Virus record (IMG/VR): IMGVR_UViG_3300022602_000150
Coordinates: 1-49,641 of that record
DNA: 49,641 nucleotides
Reading direction: 5' to 3' (one strand)
From: a virus
A model generated the notes under the pieces. That model was not told the DNA's origin, made no database searches, and saw nothing but the letters and a program-made list of their open reading frames with translations. The position numbers and the translations under genes are program-made. Shown one piece after another: positions 17,617 to 27,085 of the stretch (its first letter is position 1; every line of letters begins with the position of its first letter).

Positions 17617-20600
17617 TTGATGTTATCCCTAGTTGTGCCTCTGTGATGCTGCTCACCATCTGTATGTCAGACACCTGTGCGCAGCTTATGAATATCTGGT
17701 CCGGGTCGCAGCTGATCTCGAAGAGATCACCAAACGTGGCCTGTGCGTTCTTCGGCACTATGACCACGCTGCCAACCACCGTGGCCAGATTGTAATGTAT
17801 GTAAGCGGCCAGCTCCGTGAAGAAGAAGCTCTGACCGAAATCCCAGTTGCTGAGCGCGAAGTAATCATCTATCTGCTGCTTCACCAGGCTCTTGACCTCG
17901 TTGGCGCTGAGCGTGCTGTTTGCCGTCTGCACCACCTTGAAAACCACCTGCAGGCTTGGATCAGCCTGTGCACCAAACAGCAGCTTGTAGCTGACCGGAT
18001 GCCATATGATCTGGTCGGTCATCATCTTGAACTGTTCGAAATAGCCAAACGTGGCCCTCAGCTGGTTTGAATCTGGAGGCACTGGTTGCGAATCTGCCGA
18101 TCCGCCGGTGATTATCCAGTTCCTCAGCGCCGTGTCGTATGATGCGGTCAACACGTATATGTCGATGAGATTCATTATGGCAGGATCTATCCTCTGATCA
18201 TAGGGAGCATAGTGCTTCCATATGAAGTTGAGATAATTCCTACCAACCCTCACCTTGTAATCAGCTGATGCATCAACCAAGGCATTGTTTGATATCTGAT
18301 AGAACTTGTATGTATCTGCGGCAAACGCCACCGAGTATGTGTTCCAATAGGATGACCCAGGTGCAGGTATGAGGGCGGTGGATGAGAATATCTGACCGGA
18401 ATTCATCGGCATCGGCTGCCAAAATTGGTAACCATCAGTGGTCATCGAGGTCTGCCAAAACACCAGCTTAACGTTGTTGCCACTTACGGCAGAGATAGCC
18501 GAAAATTCATCAGGATTATCAGGTATCCCCTCCACGAGGCTATCCCAGAAGGTGATCTGCACGCTGCTGGGATCAGCGTAACCATCTGGATAAACGAACT
18601 GATTCTTGATCTTCCATAGATAGTTAGTGCCAAGCGGTGCCGCACTGTTTGGCTCGGTGTTTATGCCAAGCACGTTTATGCTGTCATTGAGGGCGTTTCC
18701 GCTCGTGGGATCAACCACCTTGGTCGTGTTGGCGAAGAAGAAACGAGCCTCCTGTACGCTCTCGAAGACGTACTGCTGTGATCTAACCTGTATCTGCCAG
18801 CTGGTGGTTAGGTAAGACACCTTTATGAGCCAGCTGGAATCCATGCGCGTGCTGCTGGTGTTACCTGCGAATGCCAGGCTAAACGTGTCGCTGTTGCTCA
18901 GGTTGTCATTGGTTATCACTATCCATGACAATAGCAGCGGGTCATAGCGTATGCCAAAGGTCTGCTTGCTGTCTATCGCCGCTGATATGCTTGCTATCTC
19001 ATCGGTGGTAAACGTGGTCCTGAGAGACGGATAAACCGCTTGAACCGTATCGCCGTCGATGACGACGTTTGAAAGTGTCACTGCCCCTGATCCATTCGCC
19101 AATGTACCAGTGCCTGTTGGTCCTATGCCGTTGCCTACAACACTGACAACGGATGCCCAATTTGAGCTTGAGAACTTGACCAATGATCCTGTGGTTATGT
19201 ATGCCGCGGTATCGCCAAATGGTGCACCAGAACCTATGCTGGCTGCTGATCCTCCCCTGTAGAATGATCCGGATCCGTTACCGACGGAACTCGTGTTAGA
19301 TTTCCACGTCAGGTTGCTGGGTATCTGCCTCGGGTAGTAGGCATAGAAGAAATCACGAAGCTCTATCCCGACGTTGGCCAATGAGCCAGATCCGCTTATC
19401 ATCGGTTGTATGTAGTTGGTCACCAGGGATTCGGAGCTCAATATGCTGTTGACAGAGACCACGCTTTGGTTGAGATTGATCTGATAGTAGAGGATACCAT
19501 CGTCTCCCAGCACGTTGGTGTTCTGATACGCGCCGGTTGGATCGTTTATGTCCAGGTATCTGCTGTGGCCGCTGTAGGTCCTGTTGACCGCCTTGACCTT
19601 GAGGGCCTGGCTGCTCTGCAGGGGGTACAGGTTGTAATCCTCACCGTTGACCATGCGGTCCTGGGTGTAGTACACCTGAGATGCGTTCAGCGCTACCTGC
19701 GCGTTGGTCTCGGTGGCTTGGCTGTTGGAGACGGTGTACTGCAGCGCCGAGTTGAACGCCAGGCTGAAGGTGTTGCCTATCTGATCAGCGTAGGTGAAGT
19801 TGAACTTGAGGTTGGTCATGTCCTGCGGGCGTATCTGATACTGCAGGCCGTTGCTGGTCCGGTACCAAACCCTGAGCAGCCCTATGGGCACGTTGCCGAA
19901 GCTGCCATCCGCGAAGCGTATGCTTATCTGATCGTTGCCGTTGCTGTCCCTGGTTATCACGCTGAATATGTTGCGTATGCCGCGATCCACGCTGTTGTAG
20001 ATCACGTTGAAACCGTTGACGCTGGGCACCTGCGTCCAATCACCGGTGTCGAGCCCGTTTGAATCTATGTTCTGCACCCAGACGTCGGTTTGGTTGACGC
20101 CGTTGGCGTTGATGTCGATGACCCTGTTGGCCACCGGCAGGTCCAGCTGGAAGTCGCTGTGCCCCATGGTCCCCTGCTTGAACATGAGGAAGAACCCGGT
20201 GTTGGCGCTGCCGTATCCGTTGCCATCGACCTGGTATATCAGATACCAGCTGTTGATGGGGTTGGGCGTGCGTTCTATGAAGTATCCGGTCTGCCCCAGC
20301 TGAGACAGGGTGGCATCCGTGGGTGCGAAGTCTGGGTTGACCAGCTCGAACTGCATGCTGACGCCAGACACCGATGCGGTGAATGGCACCACGCTGGTGG
20401 GTATGGCGGTGTTGTTGATGGCATATAGATCGGTTGGTATGCCGTTTATGGTGCCACTCTTGCTGGGATTGCCAAACTGGTTGGTGGGATCCAGGCTGGC
20501 ATTGAGCACCAGCACGAACTGCTCGTACCAATCAGGGTTGTTCTGGTCGTTCCAGTTTATGGGTATGTTCTTGAGGTTGGTCCCGTTGCTGTCATATATG

Positions 20601-20989
20601 TCTTGGTTGGTGACCGCCTGCGTGATCTTCAGCAGGCCGGTTGACGCTATGCAGCGCTGCGGCTGGTAGCTGAGCATGCGGGCCAGCCGGAATATGCTGT
20701 CCCTGCGCTGTGCCGTGTCCAGGAAGTTCTCGCGGGTGTTGAGGTCCATCCTGAACGCCAGGCTGGTGCCCAGATATGCCAGCAGGTCGATGATGGCCAC
20801 GAACTCGCTGGATTCGATCCAGTCGTTGAAATCCTCGGGATAGTTCAAACGTATGTAGGTAACCATCGCCGAACGCAGCGTGTTGAAGTCATATGCGTTG
20901 AAGTTTACCTGGGTGAAGGCGGTGTAGAGAACCTGCCAGTCCTCCGCCGCGAATATCTGCTTCTGCCTCTGTTGCTGTGTGATAGTCAT
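17609..20989 (-). CDS. gp6: Baseplate wedge protein gp6
   Basis: A 1126-residue protein. The N-terminal 160 residues (F.AYDF.TLR.AMV.YIRLNYPEDFNDWIESSEF.A.IDLLAYLG..LAFR.D...RENFLDTAQRRDS..RLA..L.Y.P) are a textbook gp6/J-type baseplate wedge signature. In T4 gp6 dimers form the inner ring of the wedge and bind gp25 and gp53. T4 gp6 has 660 residues, so this copy carries several hundred extra residues in its beta-rich middle (about 350-800). The start at 20989 has AAGGGG-TAAGGG just upstream and lies 10 bases after the gp25 stop. The interval about 18240-19200 looks somewhat more AT-rich than the ends, suggesting a mosaic insert. Assignment is strong. Confidence 0.92.
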   Translation of the reverse strand: MTITQQQRQKQIFAAEDWQVLYTAFTQVNFNAYDFNTLRSAMVTYIRLNYPEDFNDWIESSEFVAIIDLLAYLGTSLAFRMDLNTRENFLDTAQRRDSIFRLARMLSYQPQRCIASTGLLKITQAVTNQDIYDSNGTNLKNIPINWNDQNNPDWYEQFVLVLNASLDPTNQFGNPSKSGTINGIPTDLYAINNTAIPTSVVPFTASVSGVSMQFELVNPDFAPTDATLSQLGQTGYFIERTPNPINSWYLIYQVDGNGYGSANTGFFLMFKQGTMGHSDFQLDLPVANRVIDINANGVNQTDVWVQNIDSNGLDTGDWTQVPSVNGFNVIYNSVDRGIRNIFSVITRDSNGNDQISIRFADGSFGNVPIGLLRVWYRTSNGLQYQIRPQDMTNLKFNFTYADQIGNTFSLAFNSALQYTVSNSQATETNAQVALNASQVYYTQDRMVNGEDYNLYPLQSSQALKVKAVNRTYSGHSRYLDINDPTGAYQNTNVLGDDGILYYQINLNQSVVSVNSILSSESLVTNYIQPMISGSGSLANVGIELRDFFYAYYPRQIPSNLTWKSNTSSVGNGSGSFYRGGSAASIGSGAPFGDTAAYITTGSLVKFSSSNWASVVSVVGNGIGPTGTGTLANGSGAVTLSNVVIDGDTVQAVYPSLRTTFTTDEIASISAAIDSKQTFGIRYDPLLLSWIVITNDNLSNSDTFSLAFAGNTSSTRMDSSWLIKVSYLTTSWQIQVRSQQYVFESVQEARFFFANTTKVVDPTSGNALNDSINVLGINTEPNSAAPLGTNYLWKIKNQFVYPDGYADPSSVQITFWDSLVEGIPDNPDEFSAISAVSGNNVKLVFWQTSMTTDGYQFWQPMPMNSGQIFSSTALIPAPGSSYWNTYSVAFAADTYKFYQISNNALVDASADYKVRVGRNYLNFIWKHYAPYDQRIDPAIMNLIDIYVLTASYDTALRNWIITGGSADSQPVPPDSNQLRATFGYFEQFKMMTDQIIWHPVSYKLLFGAQADPSLQVVFKVVQTANSTLSANEVKSLVKQQIDDYFALSNWDFGQSFFFTELAAYIHYNLATVVGSVVIVPKNAQATFGDLFEISCDPDQIFISCAQVSDIQMVSSITEAQLGITSNG

Positions 20990-20999
20990 CCCTTACCCC

Positions 21000-21389
21000 T
21001 TAAACCATCTGCGCTGCCCGTTGATCGAAGGTCAACGTGAAGGTGTCAATAACGTTGTACGGCACATACAGCAGCTCCATCTGTATCAGTATGCCTTGGT
21101 CAAACTCGGTCACGCTGATGTTCTGAAGCTGAACCCTGCTGTCATTGCTGATGACCTGCTGCGCCTGGTATGTTATGGCATCCACGGTCACCGGATCGAA
21201 CGGGTCAAACAGCAGGTTCCAGATGCCGCATCCGTAGGTTGGCATCATCAGCCTCTCGCCAGGACGGGTGTAGAAGTTGTTGAGTAGGTCGCGCTTTATC
21301 AGCTCTATGTCCGCGAACTGCTGGACCTTGCTGCTGGTGTCAAGGGTGCTGTAACCGACGAATAGCTTGTTCTTCTGTAGAGTTGCCAT
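21000..21389 (-). CDS. gp25: Baseplate wedge protein gp25
   Basis: A 129-residue protein, the same size as T4 gp25 (132). It has 'D.ELIKRDLLNNFYTRPGERLM.P.YGCGIW.LLFDPFD', the central E-P-R-type core of gp25, which joins the baseplate wedge to the tail sheath and is also conserved in type VI secretion TssE. The remaining helix-strand layout (QQVISNDSRV.L..I.V) is also typical. The ATG at 21389 has CAGG upstream, and a late promoter box lies 27 bases before it. Genes for gp5 and gp6 flank it, as expected for a baseplate operon. Confidence 0.93.
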   Translation of the reverse strand: MATLQKNKLFVGYSTLDTSSKVQQFADIELIKRDLLNNFYTRPGERLMMPTYGCGIWNLLFDPFDPVTVDAITYQAQQVISNDSRVQLQNISVTEFDQGILIQMELLYVPYNVIDTFTLTFDQRAAQMV

Positions 21390-21416
21390 GGTACCTGTTC
21401 GATTCTGTGCGTGTGT

Positions 21417-21424
21417 TATTTATG
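21417..21424 (-). promoter_or_regulatory. T4-type late promoter (CATAAATA) before gp25
   Basis: CATAAATAAC on the minus strand, 27 bases before the gp25 ATG. An 8-bp inverted repeat (TGCGTGTG / CACACGCA, 21408-21415 and 21448-21455) flanks the box, so read-through RNA could fold around it. Confidence 0.7.
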
Positions 21425-21467
21425 GCCAGATTAACCACCATGATAAGCACACGCAGAGCGGATATCG

Positions 21468-23582
21468 TCAGGCCAGCTTGGGTATGTTGCCCCTGAAGTT
21501 GGTGGCCTCAGCCCTGCGCCTGTTGGTGAGCCATTCGATGACCTGCCCGCCCGCCTTGTTCCATCTCAGGAACTCGTTGGTGGCTTGGTCAAAGTTACCT
21601 TGGTTGAGCACCTTGAGCAGTGTGCTGTTCTTGAACGCATTGGCGCCCACGTTGAAGGTGAAGCTGGTCAGCATGTCAAACTGCGGTTGTGTTATCTGCA
21701 CGGTCACGCCATTGCGAACGGCGGTCATGGCCGGCTGTAGATCCTGCTGCAGCAGCGTGTTGACCTGATCGTCGGTGAGTGCCTGGGAGATCGGTATCTT
21801 GTCGTTGCCAACCTGCACGTATTGCCCCTGTATCTCGGCTGGCAGCAGCTTGTGGCCAACCCCTATGCTGGGTAGATGGGCCACGTCATTGTAGACCGTG
21901 TTCTTGACACCCTCGTATCTCTTGATGAACTCGATGCCGTCTGGGCTTATCTGGTAGGTGCCGGGTGCCTTGAGATCCGTGCTGGCCCCGGTGTATGTGT
22001 ACTGCGGGTTGCCGTTGGCGTCATAGCCAGATCCGGTGTATGTGCCAGGCTGCATGCCGGGTTTGGGGGTACCCACCAGGTTCAAGGGCGTGCTCTGATC
22101 GGGGACGGTCGCGCCCTGAGGCAGCACCCTGCCGGAATAGCTATCGGTGACCGGACCGGTGGGCACGCTCTGCTCCACGTGATCGTTGGTGCCAGGCACG
22201 TTGGATCCGTGGTAGTCGTATGGTTCGTGGTATGGTAACCTGTACAGTATGGTGTTGCGGTTGATGAACTTGAACGTGCCGTCGCCCTGTATGAAGTTAT
22301 CCTTCTGGATGTATTCTATGGGTTCCCTGGCATCCGGCGCGGGTATGGCATCCGCCGCCGGGGGTCCGTTGAGATGTATGTATTCCCCCGCGACGTAGAC
22401 GTTGCCCGGCGTGCCTATGGACACGTTGGAACCCGAGGTCATGTGTAGGTTACCAGATGCCTTGACGTCGATGTTGCCGTAGCTGTAATCATACATGTTC
22501 CGCCTTGAGGTGCGGGCGAAATCCCTGTTCGATCTGACGAAGAAATCGTTGCCGCTGGTCATGTTGATGTCGGTGTTGCCATTGATGGTGATGTAACCGC
22601 CATCGGTGCCGCTTATGACCGCGTTGCTGCCGACCACGGTGCTGTTGCCAGTGGTCACGTTGGTGTTGGCATCGTTCCTAGCCTTGATGTTGATGTTCCT
22701 CGCGGCCTCTAGGTTGAGGTCCAGGTCGGCTCGTATGTTGATGCTGCCCTGGCTGCGTATGCTGATGTCGCCCAGGCCGTATATCTCCATCTCGCCGCCG
22801 CTGTTCATGCCCATCCAGTTGTTGCCCTGCCCACCTCCCATGTAGACGCTGCCGTCGCTGTCGTTGATCAGTATCTGCGCACCGGTCCTGGTCCGCAGGC
22901 GTATGTATGACTGCCCGGGGTTGTCGTCCAGCACGAACTGGTTCTGGCCAGGCGTCAGTATGCCGTACACGCTGTTGATGGGATCGTCGCGCCTCGCTCC
23001 AGAGCTGCTGACTCCCCTGACCGGATCCTGGTCCAGCCCCAATCGCTTCAGTGCATCAGCCAATGGCGTGAACACCGGCCTGTTGGGGCTGCTGATGTTG
23101 ACGTTGCCCTGCTTCTTGTTGTATTCCACCACCGGTATGGTGGCCGTGGTGTTGTTCCCAGGTATGCCGGGTACCATGTGGTTCATGTTCTGTTGATACA
23201 GGCAGGCGAACCATATGCCGCGCCCCGGATCTCCGTTTATGAAGCAGACCAACACCTCGTTGTTGACATCGGGCGGCACGAACCAGAAGCCATAGCTGCG
23301 CTGGGTGTTGGTCCAGTCACTGCCCTCCGTGTTGTCATACACGTTGGTGGCCCCGGCGAATGGGCTGGCATAGCTGCAGATGTACCAGGAGTTTGGATCG
23401 GTTGGTTCGCCGCCCAGCTCGGGTATCCACACCTGTATCCTACCCATGCGCTGCTTGTCATCGACCTCCTTCACGAATCCCACGTAGATGCTGTTTAGCG
23501 GGGCGGCCCTGCCCTGCCCCGCTAGCTCAAAGCTCTTCGGCGATGAAGTGGTCCTGCTGAACCCGTGCGAACCTCGTCCCAT
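21468..23582 (-). CDS. gp5: Baseplate hub protein gp5 with C-terminal lysozyme domain
   Basis: A 704-residue protein. The N-terminal 130 residues form the OB-fold of gp5 ('YVGFVKEVDD.QRMGRIQVWIPELGG', 'GFWFVPPDVNNEVLVCFINGDPGRGIWFACLYQ'). A repetitive Asn/Ile-rich stretch (about 270-400, 'GDISIRSQGSINIRADLDLN') is the beta-helix of the cell-puncturing needle. Residues 547-704 are a T4-type lysozyme (GH24): Glu557 in 'RYEG', Asp566 in 'YND' and Ser572 in 'LPSIGVGH' have the same spacing as E11-D20-T26 of T4 lysozyme, with Ser replacing the usual Thr. In T4 gp5 the lysozyme lies between OB-fold and helix; here it is at the C-terminus. The role is puncture of the outer membrane and local digestion of peptidoglycan during infection. 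Confidence 0.92.
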   Translation of the reverse strand: MGRGSHGFSRTTSSPKSFELAGQGRAAPLNSIYVGFVKEVDDKQRMGRIQVWIPELGGEPTDPNSWYICSYASPFAGATNVYDNTEGSDWTNTQRSYGFWFVPPDVNNEVLVCFINGDPGRGIWFACLYQQNMNHMVPGIPGNNTTATIPVVEYNKKQGNVNISSPNRPVFTPLADALKRLGLDQDPVRGVSSSGARRDDPINSVYGILTPGQNQFVLDDNPGQSYIRLRTRTGAQILINDSDGSVYMGGGQGNNWMGMNSGGEMEIYGLGDISIRSQGSINIRADLDLNLEAARNINIKARNDANTNVTTGNSTVVGSNAVISGTDGGYITINGNTDINMTSGNDFFVRSNRDFARTSRRNMYDYSYGNIDVKASGNLHMTSGSNVSIGTPGNVYVAGEYIHLNGPPAADAIPAPDAREPIEYIQKDNFIQGDGTFKFINRNTILYRLPYHEPYDYHGSNVPGTNDHVEQSVPTGPVTDSYSGRVLPQGATVPDQSTPLNLVGTPKPGMQPGTYTGSGYDANGNPQYTYTGASTDLKAPGTYQISPDGIEFIKRYEGVKNTVYNDVAHLPSIGVGHKLLPAEIQGQYVQVGNDKIPISQALTDDQVNTLLQQDLQPAMTAVRNGVTVQITQPQFDMLTSFTFNVGANAFKNSTLLKVLNQGNFDQATNEFLRWNKAGGQVIEWLTNRRRAEATNFRGNIPKLA

Positions 23583-23616
23583 GCGTCTATCACCCTATAG
23601 TTTGAATACCAGATAC

Positions 23617-26031
23617 TTAGCCACTAGATCCAGAGGTTTGCCCTGATATAACTGACTGTCCCAGCGGATCCTTGTATGCCGACAGCGTCTGCGTGAAGCT
23701 ACCGCTCTTGAAGGTGTTGGTAACCTCCGTGACACCATAGAACCCGTTGAAGAACTGGCTGGTGTTATCAAATTTCATCAAACCTGTGCGCTCGTCGTAG
23801 TTCTCACCCGTCCTGAAGGACAGCAGGAACATGTTGGTTGACGCCAGATAGTTGGCCCTGATGTCGCTGCCGTTCTGGTTGGATTGCTTTCCAAAGTTGG
23901 CGGCCGTCTGATCCTCGTCGATGTTGCCCTGTCCCATCCAATAGGGGTCTCCCCTTATCTCTATCTCAATGGTGGCAAACGACGGCGCCGAGCTGAAGAT
24001 CTTGTCAAACGCTGAGCCGGCGAAAGCCCTGCTGGAAGGGATGCTTGTTGATCCAGAGTTAGGCATGGCCTTGTTGGAGTCATTGCTCTGCTCGGTGGTC
24101 TGTGCCGTGGGATCGTTGCTCTGCCTTATGACCAACGGGAACGGGCTTATCGGGGCCGATGATATGCTCACGTCCTCCGCATATCTGGTCGCCTTGGAGG
24201 CCGACAGCAGGGTGCTGTATGCCGCCGCTTGCGCCGCGATGGATGGATTCTTAAGCGCGGCTTGGTCAACCACCAGCTGACCTTGGCTCTTGTCACCAAA
24301 CCTGATGGCGCTGTTCTGCGACGATTTCACGGCCTGCGTCTGCGCCGACAGCGCAGACTTCTGTGAGGCTATCAGCGATGCCTCCCTGCCACCGGCCTGC
24401 GCCAAGGCCGTGTCAAGCTTCTGCGACTGCTGCTCTATGTTGGCCAGCAGCTGCTTCTTGGAGTATTGCCCTTGGTTCTTGAGATCACCCACGCTGTGGG
24501 CGAACACCGGACCCTGGGTGTAGTTCTGATAGCTGTTGGTGGCCTCAAACTGCGGCAATGCCAGCACCCAAGCGTTCTCCACGTTTATGTCAAACCGTAT
24601 GATCTCAGTGTTGAGGCCCGTGTAGATGTAATCGTACTCCTTTACCAACGCGCCATTCGTTGACAGTTGGTTGTACTTGGCGGTGGCCACCGATTTGGCG
24701 GATATGGTGTTTATGGTGTCCCTGTCTGATGCTCCCTTGATGGTCTTGTGCATCAACACGCTGTAGGTTATCTCCCTGATGTAATCCCCGGTGTAGGCAT
24801 CCCATCCCGTTATCTTGACGCTGCTGTGTATCATGGGTATCTGCAGCAATCCCTGCGTAAGCAGCTCCGAGCTAGCAGACGTGCCTTGGGGATCAACCTG
24901 TATGTAGCCAGCCGATTGAGGGCATGTGCTCCATATGTAGTTTATTATCTGTTCGATGGACACGCCGTGGCCGCATTTGAACGTGGTCGTGCCGTCATGG
25001 TAGGTCAAGGTCATGTCGGAGTTACGTTGGTTCTGCTTGTCAACCTCCGCCGATCTCAACGGCCAATCCCTTATGGCCGGGTCTATGTTGAACTTGTAGG
25101 TCGTTATGGAGAAGTTCTGCTCGTTGACGGCGGCGGTCAATGCATTTATGGACACGGCTAGGTTGTCAAAGAAATCACCCAGGTTCTTGGCCTTGATGTT
25201 TATCTGCGCCGGAGGTATGGCTATCTCGTTGCTGTGTCCAACGTTGCCGTCGAAGAATCCCTCGATGCTGTATGTGCTGCCAACCTCGGAAACCTTGACG
25301 TCCATCTTGGTCATGCTGACCCTGTACTGGGTGTAGAAGAGATTGGGAGACATTATGGTCCCATCCTCGTTGTATCCGTTGAACCAAACCTCTATGAAGT
25401 ACGGGGCCCTTGACCAGTTTATCACAGGCTGCGATGCCGAGGCTGACAGCATCTTGTCTATGAGGCTCAATCCAAATGGCTCGACCACCGTCATGGTCCA
25501 GGTGGTGCTGGTCGTGTTCATGACCTTATCTCCCGGACCGCAGTTGTTCTTGAACTCGAAGTCGATTATGTTGAATCCGGCCGTCACACCGCTCTCGGCT
25601 ATCACCGTCTTGCTGGCGGCGTTCATCGTTGACAGCGTCCCATCCATCTCGTATGCGGTCGGCTCGCTGGTTAGTGACCAACGTATGTGGTATGTGTAGT
25701 TGGCATAGATGTTGAGCGGGTTTGGACGGGGGTTAAAGCCTATGCCCGACGATGCCAGCGCGGATGCCACGGTCTTCTGGTTAGCTGCGGTGGATGTCTG
25801 TGCGCTGCCGGATGCCAATATGCTGTTGGCCATCTGCTGGCCGGCGGAGCTTATCTGACCAGCAGTGGCGGCGCTGACGATGGTGGTTGCCGATTTGGTT
25901 GCGCCGGTATCCAGCTTGTTTGGTATCGGAGCCACGCTGCCGTTATCCACGACGTATTGCACCTTTATGTCGGTCGCCTTGCTTGGTGTTGCGCCGGGTG
26001 CGGCTCTGGACGTCGCGGGTCCGCCTGGCAT
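23617..26031 (-). CDS. Large baseplate hub protein (gp27 position)
   Basis: About 804 residues from ATG 26031, which overlaps the gp53 stop as TGATG; the open frame extends upstream to 26145 but that part lies inside gp53. The N-terminus (MPGGPATSRAAPGATPSK) and a segment around 30-110 are low-complexity Ala/Ser/Gln. Residues about 115-400 are beta-rich with 'APYFIEVWFNGYNEDG' and 'YRVSMTKMDVKVSEVGSTYSIEGFFDG'. Residues about 500-700 hold an Ala/Gln/Ser coiled region. The C-terminus has 'RGDPYWMGQGN' and 'FFNGFYGVTEVTNTFKSGSFTQTLS', a hub-protein pattern known from cyanophage-type T4 relatives. Lying between gp53 and gp5, it probably replaces T4 gp27 as the hub partner of gp5; that is inference. 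Confidence 0.72.
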   Translation of the reverse strand: MPGGPATSRAAPGATPSKATDIKVQYVVDNGSVAPIPNKLDTGATKSATTIVSAATAGQISSAGQQMANSILASGSAQTSTAANQKTVASALASSGIGFNPRPNPLNIYANYTYHIRWSLTSEPTAYEMDGTLSTMNAASKTVIAESGVTAGFNIIDFEFKNNCGPGDKVMNTTSTTWTMTVVEPFGLSLIDKMLSASASQPVINWSRAPYFIEVWFNGYNEDGTIMSPNLFYTQYRVSMTKMDVKVSEVGSTYSIEGFFDGNVGHSNEIAIPPAQINIKAKNLGDFFDNLAVSINALTAAVNEQNFSITTYKFNIDPAIRDWPLRSAEVDKQNQRNSDMTLTYHDGTTTFKCGHGVSIEQIINYIWSTCPQSAGYIQVDPQGTSASSELLTQGLLQIPMIHSSVKITGWDAYTGDYIREITYSVLMHKTIKGASDRDTINTISAKSVATAKYNQLSTNGALVKEYDYIYTGLNTEIIRFDINVENAWVLALPQFEATNSYQNYTQGPVFAHSVGDLKNQGQYSKKQLLANIEQQSQKLDTALAQAGGREASLIASQKSALSAQTQAVKSSQNSAIRFGDKSQGQLVVDQAALKNPSIAAQAAAYSTLLSASKATRYAEDVSISSAPISPFPLVIRQSNDPTAQTTEQSNDSNKAMPNSGSTSIPSSRAFAGSAFDKIFSSAPSFATIEIEIRGDPYWMGQGNIDEDQTAANFGKQSNQNGSDIRANYLASTNMFLLSFRTGENYDERTGLMKFDNTSQFFNGFYGVTEVTNTFKSGSFTQTLSAYKDPLGQSVISGQTSGSSG

Positions 26032-26342
26032 CACAGATACCCCGAAACGCTGGTCCTGGCAGGTGCATATATGGTTATGCCTGTGACGAAATCCCAGACC
26101 GGATCCCTGATCACGTCTGGGTTCCTCAGCATGAACACCCACCAAAGCTGCGGCGTCCCATAGAGATCATAGCTGAGCAGATCGGCCCTGTATTGGTACT
26201 TCTGGTCAAGGGTCATCAGCGTGTCATTGCTGCTGGCCGTTATGGTCTGTGCCGTCCAGAAATCCAAATAGCTGACGCCTTTCGCCGTGATCTGCGGCGT
26301 GGCATAGTAGGGGCTGCTGGGTAGATAGGTTGATGACGTCAT
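26031..26342 (-). CDS. gp53: Baseplate wedge protein gp53
   Basis: A 103-residue protein with the gp53 signature: 'YY.TPQ...GVSYLDFW', 'LD.KYQYRADLLSYDLYGTPQLWWVFMLRNPDVIRDPVWDF..G..IYAP'. gp53 joins neighbouring baseplate wedges to each other. T4 gp53 is about twice this length; the short form is usual in environmental T4-like phages. The ATG at 26342 overlaps the upstream stop (ATGA) and has GGAGGAGG 6 bases before it; the ATG at 26348 is too close to that site. Translation is probably coupled to both neighbours. Confidence 0.88.
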   Translation of the reverse strand: MTSSTYLPSSPYYATPQITAKGVSYLDFWTAQTITASSNDTLMTLDQKYQYRADLLSYDLYGTPQLWWVFMLRNPDVIRDPVWDFVTGITIYAPARTSVSGYL

Positions 26343-27085
26343 ATCCATCCTCCTCCCTGCATGAGGGATCCGGATCTAAATGCATCCAGGTTAAACTTGG
26401 TGCGCAGCGTGCTGGGCGTGTTCTGAACGGTCATGCTGACATTTATGTTGAACAGCGCTGGCAGCCACACGTAACCGGATCCAGATGTTAGGTTGGTTCC
26501 GGTCAGGGCGGCGATGTTCACCGGGGACTGAGACGGTGTCCTGGCAACCGACGAAGATCCCGTGCCGTTGGTGCCTTGAGCTGCGGTTGATAGGTATCCC
26601 TGATCCACCGGCACGTAGTCAACATCGTTTGGCATGGTCACGAGGAAGGATGTCACTATGACCGGCAGCTTGTTGAACATGTAATCACCGTATGCATCAA
26701 ACAGCAGCACCGGAGGCGGGGTACCGGCATTGCCGTCGTTCTGCCCGAAATACATCTTGGTCACGGTCTGCAGGAAGTGTATGCACGCCAACGCATAGAC
26801 ACCCTCGGTTTGGTTCTGCACGGTAAACTGCCCATCCACCTGCAGCTTGGTGGCGTTGGTCCTGGTGTAGGCATACATCTCTTGGTTGACATGCACCAGA
26901 TCTATGTTGGTGTAGGTGACATCCTGCTGATACGTGATCGTGGGCGTGTAGGGCCACAGCATGCCGTTGGTGGCCCGCAGCGGGTTTATCAATCCACTGC
27001 CATATACGATGTCAACGGCGTCTGGTTTGGCCCGTAGCCTAGCCCTCCTGCCGCTGGCATCGGTGTCGTTAGAGAAGTCAGCCAT
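26339..27085 (-). CDS. Baseplate tail-tube-junction protein (gp48/gp54-like)
   Basis: A 248-residue protein from ATG 27085. The open frame reaches 27172, but a late promoter box lies at 27125-27118 and GGTGGA sits 7 bases before ATG 27085, so the longer form is rejected. Key segments are 'RLRAKPDAVDIVYGSG..NPLRATNGMLWPYTPTITY', 'TNIDLVHVNQEMYAYTRT', 'YALACIHFLQTVTKMYFG', 'GTPPPVLLFDAYGDYMFNKLPVIVTSF' and 'MPNDVDYVPV'. These match the protein located before gp53 in environmental T4-like phages, annotated as gp48- or gp54-like, which caps the baseplate and starts tail-tube growth. Whether it corresponds to gp48 or gp54 cannot be decided by eye. Confidence 0.72.
   Translation of the reverse strand: MADFSNDTDASGRRARLRAKPDAVDIVYGSGLINPLRATNGMLWPYTPTITYQQDVTYTNIDLVHVNQEMYAYTRTNATKLQVDGQFTVQNQTEGVYALACIHFLQTVTKMYFGQNDGNAGTPPPVLLFDAYGDYMFNKLPVIVTSFLVTMPNDVDYVPVDQGYLSTAAQGTNGTGSSSVARTPSQSPVNIAALTGTNLTSGSGYVWLPALFNINVSMTVQNTPSTLRTKFNLDAFRSGSLMQGGGWI

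Noticed and set aside
26032-26145. Longer N-terminus (38 residues) for the large hub protein
   Set aside because: Lies wholly inside gp53 in another frame and reads as random sequence (HRHNHICTCQ). TGATG coupling at 26031 is preferred.
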